This document shows positions 62,657 to 64,000 of a stretch of DNA of 64,000 nt, piece after piece. How positions within the stretch are numbered: the first letter of the stretch is position 1; every line of letters starts with the position of its first letter. A model generated the notes under the pieces. The model did not search any database, was not told the origin of the DNA, and saw only the letters and a program-made list of their open reading frames with translations. The stretch is from assembly GCF_037976325.1 (NCBI RefSeq), contig NZ_CP150265.1, positions 1,443,501 through 1,507,500 of the forward strand, given 5' to 3'. The position numbers and the translations under genes were made by a program. The stretch is from Paenibacillus sp. FSL K6-3182. GTDB lineage: Bacteria > Bacillota > Bacilli > Paenibacillales > Paenibacillaceae.

Positions 62657-63522
62657 TCGCGGTTTGGGGCCTAACTTGGAAGGAGCTCGTTCGTAAAAGA
62701 GTAACGCTTATGACGATCATCATGACGGTTCTCTTCTGGATTGCTTACTGGTTTATTGCTGATGCTATCGCCGGCGGCGAGGTGAATGTTGCGACTTCTA
62801 TGAACTTATTCGAAAATTTTGCCCGCAGTGCAATGATTATGACATTAGGTTTCTTCTTTGGCGCTTTTGCGGTTTCCTTCCTTTCTATATTCAGCTCCGT
62901 TGCGGCTGTGACAGGGGAAGCAGAGCAGGGCGTTCTTCAATCCGTACTCGCAAGGCCCATTACGCGCTGGAAGTGGTTTTTGGGCAGATGGCTCGGCTTT
63001 GTCAGTTATGTTGCGTTATATGCATTCCTGTTATTCAGCTCAATTATTCTTATCAGCTGGGCAGAAACTGGCGTCTTATTCAACATGATGGTGTACTTCA
63101 AATCACTTTTGTTTTTTATGTCTGTTATTCCGCTATTAGTATCCTTAACGATGCTCGGCTCCTGTTATTTAAGTCCTTTAGGAAACGGCATATGGATGAC
63201 GATGCTCTTCGGTATGGGCTGGCTTGGCAGTACGATTGGCCGGTTTATGAGCACAGGTAGGATTCAAATGAAAGGGATGCAAACACTTGAGACCATAACA
63301 GGCTTAATTAAGCTGGCTATGCCGGCGGATACTTTGCAGCAACGCATGCTTAACGAATTATTTTCAATCTCTGAGCTTAGAGGCTTATATAACATTAACG
63401 CAGAGCTAAGTATTTTCTCTATTAACGGAGCGGCATCAAATTCCTTTTTAATTTATTGCGGTATTTACACGGCTGCTCTGCTCGGCATAGGTATACTAAT
63501 TATGAGGCGAAAAGATTTTTAA
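62653..63522 (+). CDS. ABC transporter permease (ABC-2 type)
   Basis: The 289-residue protein has six predicted membrane helices and an EGEAEQGVLQSVLARPITRW-like loop (TGEAEQGVLQSVLARPITR) that contacts the ATPase. It overlaps the ATPase gene by 4 bases. It is the last gene of the sigma operon. Confidence 0.9.
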   Translation: MIAVWGLTWKELVRKRVTLMTIIMTVLFWIAYWFIADAIAGGEVNVATSMNLFENFARSAMIMTLGFFFGAFAVSFLSIFSSVAAVTGEAEQGVLQSVLARPITRWKWFLGRWLGFVSYVALYAFLLFSSIILISWAETGVLFNMMVYFKSLLFFMSVIPLLVSLTMLGSCYLSPLGNGIWMTMLFGMGWLGSTIGRFMSTGRIQMKGMQTLETITGLIKLAMPADTLQQRMLNELFSISELRGLYNINAELSIFSINGAASNSFLIYCGIYTAALLGIGILIMRRKDF

Positions 63523-63547
63523 GCGGGGCTGCCCCTTTTTGGAGGAG

Positions 63548-63567
63548 GCAGTCGACTGCTTTTTTTT
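63548..63567 (+). terminator. Terminator at the end of the sigma-ABC operon
   Basis: GCAGTCGACTGC (63548-63559) is a palindrome followed by eight T residues; a GGGGCTGCCCC hairpin with five T residues lies just upstream, so two partial terminators are stacked. Confidence 0.75.
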
Positions 63568-63573
63568 ATGTCT

Positions 63574-64000
63574 TTATGGAAGATTGGATGCCATTAAAGT
63601 GGGGAAGCCTGCATAAATAGTATGATTTTTGTTGAAAATAAAAGCTTCTCTTTCTTTGGCAAAGCCAATTTTCTCGGCAACACGAATGGACGCTAAATTA
63701 TTGGGGTCTATAATACTGATCAATTTTTGCAAGCCTAAGTGATGAAAACCATATTGCTTGCAAGCCATGGCTGCTTCAGAGGCGAATCCGTTGGACCAAT
63801 ATTTTTTATTTATATGGTAGCCGATTTCTACCTCAATTGTTCCATTTATCGTTTGTTTAACAAGGCCACAATCACCGATTAGTTCATCCGTTGCCCTTAA
63901 GCAGACTCCCCATAAACCAAATCCATCGTTTTTGTAGCGTGCTTCATTTCTTTTTATCCAATTTTGAGTTTCTTGGACAGTAAACGGTGCTGGATAATTA
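63574..64000 (-). CDS. GNAT-family acetyltransferase (RimJ/RimL type), 5' end cut by window
   Basis: The minus-strand frame stays open from the stop at 63574 to the window end, past the ATG at 63768. Reading upstream of that ATG gives ETQNWIKRNEARYKND, then GDCGLVKQTINGTIEVEIGY, HINKKYWSNGFASEAAM, all GNAT-type, then IRVAEKIGFAKERE. Acetyl-CoA binding and the V-x-EIGYHI-x-YWSNGFASEA pattern are typical. The N-terminus lies beyond the window. Substrate is unknown. Confidence 0.85.
   Translation of the reverse strand, partial: NYPAPFTVQETQNWIKRNEARYKNDGFGLWGVCLRATDELIGDCGLVKQTINGTIEVEIGYHINKKYWSNGFASEAAMACKQYGFHHLGLQKLISIIDPNNLASIRVAEKIGFAKEREAFIFNKNHTIYAGFPTLMASNLP

Overview
The window looks like chromosome of a spore-forming, S-layer-bearing Gram-positive bacterium of the Paenibacillus type. 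This is inferred from two YjcZ-type small proteins behind sigma-K-like promoters, a YolD-like protein, SLH-domain surface proteins, a YesM/YesN two-component pair with a carbohydrate ABC transporter, and Bacillus-type RBSs (AAGGAGG). Species assignment is not possible from the sequence alone. No tRNA, rRNA or CRISPR array was seen.

Layout. (1) 1-7808: a 5'-truncated clan-A glycosidase, a GH38 alpha-mannosidase, a YolD-like protein and an M29 aminopeptidase. (2) 8061-24496: a compact phage-tail island holding ImmA-like protease, Xre repressor, divergent operator region, sigma-like activator, contractile tail sheath and tube, frameshifted assembly chaperone, tape measure, baseplate, fibre cassette, holin and amidase. 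No capsid, portal, terminase, integrase or replication gene lies between the host-type flanks, so it is best read as a contractile phage-tail-like bacteriocin (tailocin), PBSX/XkdK-XkdU type but headless. (3) 24537-39648: a PH-domain protein, a YjcZ gene, a large secreted LamG-cohesin-phosphatase-dockerin protein, a HAD hydrolase, then a 2-aminoethylphosphonate (AEP) uptake and degradation cluster (ATPase, double permease, PhnX, PhnW, a saccharopine-dehydrogenase-like enzyme, DeoR regulator, binding lipoprotein), an SLH-anchored cohesin protein and a second YjcZ gene.

(4) 39751-43687 (minus strand): a D-amino-acid operon with DauR-like regulator, D-threonine-aldolase/D-serine-dehydratase-like enzyme, D-aminoacylase and RidA. 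(5) 43838-50658: YesM/YesN-type two-component system and a carbohydrate ABC transporter, with four tandem 38-bp hairpin repeats between the binding protein and first permease. (6) 50983-54423: a large SLH surface protein with three 169-residue repeats, followed by a degenerate IS1182-like remnant. (7) 55162-64000: a CobW/ZNG-type GTPase behind a Zur-like box, a small secreted protein, a GGDEF-EAL protein, an ECF-type sigma factor with probable anti-sigma factor and two-gene ABC transporter, and a truncated GNAT acetyltransferase.

How parts may work together. In the tail island the Xre protein probably represses divergent promoters through 13-bp palindromes, ImmA probably removes it, and the sigma-like protein probably turns on the tail operon. 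The chaperone mRNA carries a textbook -1 slippery site (A AAA AAC) plus stem-loop, and a strong hairpin precedes the tape measure gene. In the AEP region both transport promoters carry 11-bp-spaced TTNACA-like repeats that resemble PhoP boxes. A dockerin-bearing phosphatase-superfamily protein and a cohesin-SLH protein bracket the cluster, which suggests surface tethering of a phosphoester-cleaving enzyme beside the AEP import system.
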